From Labyrinthula sp. Ha (lineage: Eukaryota; Sar; Bigyra; Labyrinthulida; Labyrinthulaceae), in NCBI GenBank assembly GCA_015227615.1, contig JAALGZ010000059.1, positions 1-64,000 on the forward strand: 64,000 nt of DNA, read 5' to 3'. Of this stretch, positions 61,301 through 64,000 are shown piece by piece. The notes under the pieces were generated by a model, which saw only the letters and a program-made list of their open reading frames with translations, was not told where the DNA came from and made no database searches. Every line of letters begins with the position of its first letter. Position 1 is the first letter of the stretch. Position numbers and translations under genes: made by a program.

Positions 61301-64000
61301 TTGGTTTTTATAATGCTGCATAACCGCTATAATACTTTGGTTTATAATTTAAGATGTTAAAATAGAAAAGAATGTGCCCACTTTGATTTCCAAAAGTTTT
61401 CCAACTTTCAACATTACACATGACAGAAATTTTTTCATTGTAATTATTAGATTAATTCTATTTGTTTCCATGAATTCAATTGCAGCAAAACTCAAGTGAA
61501 ATTCTTTCTGACTAGATTTTTTCTTAGTGTAACCAAAGGAAATAGTTAATGAATTTTCCCCAACATTTCAGTGCATAAATCTATAGTTTTTAGATTGACC
61601 CAACCCCAGTTCCAGTAATTACCTGTAGAGTCATAGATGAGGATAAGTTTTGACCCAAGATTATGAAAACCCAGATATTTTTATTAGTAAGTTTTAAAAT
61701 TAAAATTTTTCTTCATTCTTTGATTTTTGATAAGATTCTTCAAATGTGCAAAACCCTCGAATGATATATATGAGTGTTCACAAGTAGAAAAATACATCAG
61801 CTGACATTGGGCCACATTTGCATAGTGAGTTTGAGAAATATATGGAATCTATAATGCGCTTTCTGGAATTTTCATATTCATGGGTTTATTATATGACCTA
61901 CCTGTTAACAAGGTAAAGGGGGGGGCAGGTATTGCCAGGAATAAGGCAATTTAAATCATTTCTCGATTATTCAAGACAACTATGACAAAATGGGAGATAA
62001 TCTATAGATTGGAATACCTGTATGGGCTGAAATCATATTGAAAACAAAGAAAACTAAAAGTACGGCCAAATGATTTACAAGAAGAGATTAATAGTTAATA
62101 TAAGTACGTAAAACACATATTTTTGAAAATATTGAATAATGGGGGTGGCATAGCCATAATACCTAAATATACTCATAATAGTAACAAACCTGAATCAATG
62201 TGAATAGGAAAAATAGCAAAGCAAATAAGAAGGAAATACAAAATCACAAGATTCATTTGATGAATTATGATTAAATTACATTATGCTCCTAACTACAGCA
62301 ACTAGATATCCAATCTTTAGTCTCTGAATAACCAGCTTCTTGTTTATTCCTCATGAAGATAATTCATATCTGGATTCATCTAAGTTTTTTGTAATTTATA
62401 ATATAAACTTAATGTCTCTCATAGTTGGCTGCGATCTTTTTCTACCTTTCTCAGACAAAAATCTTCTAGAGTATATAATCCGCATTATTAAAAATACTGA
62501 TAAAAATAAAATAGTACCACGAAATTTAAACTCCGTATTTAGCATCAGTTTTACTCCATGGTGCTTCACTTTTGCTTTTAAGCATCGATTTTTTTAAGAA
62601 TTATCAGGGAAATTTGTGTTCACTTTGAACCATTTGTTCATCAGAAGGTTCCGATAATTTTTCTTTCACTGTTATCATACTATTCACCAATTTTAAATAA
62701 CATGGGAATTCAAATCCTAGGTAAAATAATTGCCGTGGACATATTTAAATAAACCAAAACTTCCATAACTTATTAACTTAATTCACATCATCATCAACGC
62801 TTTTTCTTAGATGTTTCTTTGAGCAATATAGCTAAATGATTAATCTTGTGGTTTGAAACGCGCCCTATGATTCACTTCTCAGGGGGTGCAAATTCATTAT
62901 ATTTTCCCCCATAAGAAACTTATTAGCTATCGTAGAAGACTCCGACTACTTGAATAAGGTGAATATGTCATATATTGCCATTGCCTCGAACAAAAAGAAC
63001 GTATTTTCTCATAGTTAACTAAGTTTGAGACAACCGCGAAACGTTATAGTAGATGGTTAATCCTAAAGGTTTACCTTAATAAAAAAATGATGTCATTGTT
63101 TATGAGTTCACGAACTTTAGGAACTTTTTCAGGAGGGAACTATTTGTAGAATGATAACCTTTACCTGTAACTACTTGCTGCCTCATGGTAACACCTTGCA
63201 CTAGAATATATTTGAGAAAATAAATAACTTAACATATTCAAAACATTTGCTTTTCCAAAGTAAATAGTATTTTAATGATATTGAAGTGACGAGGTAAGTG
63301 TATAATAATGTTATCTATTTTGATTGTACGACACAAGCACATTTTTTTCAATACCATTGCCGAGTCAAGGTATATTGGTATACAAGAAATTTAGCTAAAA
63401 CTTCTTACTCGAATACAAAGTTAATGATTGAATTGAAACTAATTCGATTTGTACTGCATTTAATCTTTATTTAGTGGGTTGGGCTCTTAAGTTTATACTT
63501 ACCTTTAGGTCTGTGATTAGAATCCTGCAGTGTGAATTGAATTCGTAAAATTTTGGAAGGATCCAGTAAACAGAAACCCTCGTTTATTTTTGCATTAGAT
63601 ATATTATTCTAGGTTTTTCGACTTCTTAGACGTTTTCTGCAAATAACTACAACTATCTTATTATTATTTTTGTCGTTTATAAGTTCAAGAAAATAAAAAT
63701 TGTACAGAATGTGTATTTTCTCTAGATATTTTCGAGCTCAGTTATTTTACTCTAATGAACTTAAGTTAATCATAATTCAAAGCTTTTTTTTCACCGTTAG
63801 TATTCTATTTACACGTTTTTATAACGATGTGCGTGAAAGAATTATACTCCCTCACTTCCTATACATTTCGTTCTGGATGGACTATTTCTGTAACAATATA
63901 TTAAAAAGAGCAAATATTGTATATTCCATTATATCTCAGGCTAATTGTTTCTTAAACCAAAGAAAAAATGAAAAGCTATTACATTGGACTGAAAAGACCG
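58400..64000. other. Gene-free right end
   Basis: AT-rich DNA with no supported gene or RNA. (TA)n-like runs lie near 59998-60015 and 60047-60068, and a G8 run at 61918-61925. The frames at 58830-59051, 59904-60146 and 62340-62597 have no motif or splice context. Confidence 0.5.

Overview
The window is AT-rich, sparsely coded eukaryotic DNA. Three genes are interrupted by very short introns of 29-37 nt (mostly GTA...TAG, one GC...AG). Standard stop codons are used, and the intergenic DNA contains a decayed LINE, a MULE and MULE fragments. The proteins (a fused seven-helix/RGS regulator, an AroG-type DAHP synthase, a crystallin-J1-like ADP-ribosylglycohydrolase, secreted Cys-rich proteins) suit a free-living or parasitic protist or an early-branching fungus. 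I cannot name the lineage from sequence alone.

Layout. 1-3.5 kb: no recognisable gene. 3.6-5.2 kb: secreted eight-cysteine protein gene (A, +) convergent with a Cys-rich membrane protein gene (-). 6.2-6.9 kb: MULE transposase relic. 8.6-10.6 kb: decayed coding-like DNA of unknown class. 11.0-12.7 kb: second copy of the A/membrane block, with B intact and the membrane gene dead. 13.3-13.9 kb: third family member C (-). 14.6-18.4 kb: one APE-type LINE relic on the minus strand, plus what looks like the 5' part of another. 23.0-23.6 kb: fourth member D (-), with one in-frame TAG. 29.7-31.0 kb: six-exon DAHP synthase (+). 31.7-32.7 kb: an actin-related pseudogene (+), convergent with an ADP-ribosylglycohydrolase-family gene (32.8-33.9 kb, -). 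41.0-42.8 kb: three-exon 7TM-RGS gene. 44.7-46.3 kb: broken or multi-exon membrane protein fragments with a Pro/Thr/Ser-rich segment (-). 53.1-54.4 kb: second, inverted DAHP synthase (-), with a MULE (54.5-57.7 kb) about 100 bp upstream of its start. 58.0-58.4 kb: another MULE fragment. The rest is non-coding as far as I can read.

Themes. (1) A local family of four secreted eight-Cys proteins, in two subtypes, duplicated in part together with a convergent membrane-protein gene. This is the best candidate for an undescribed system. (2) Patchy sequence homogenisation: a 169-bp identical tract inside otherwise ~80%-identical membrane gene copies, and near-identity of the two DAHP genes only from exon 3 onward, introns included. 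Both look like gene conversion. (3) Assigned host functions are aromatic amino-acid synthesis (shikimate entry), G-protein signalling and a possible ADP-ribose-linked hydrolase fold.
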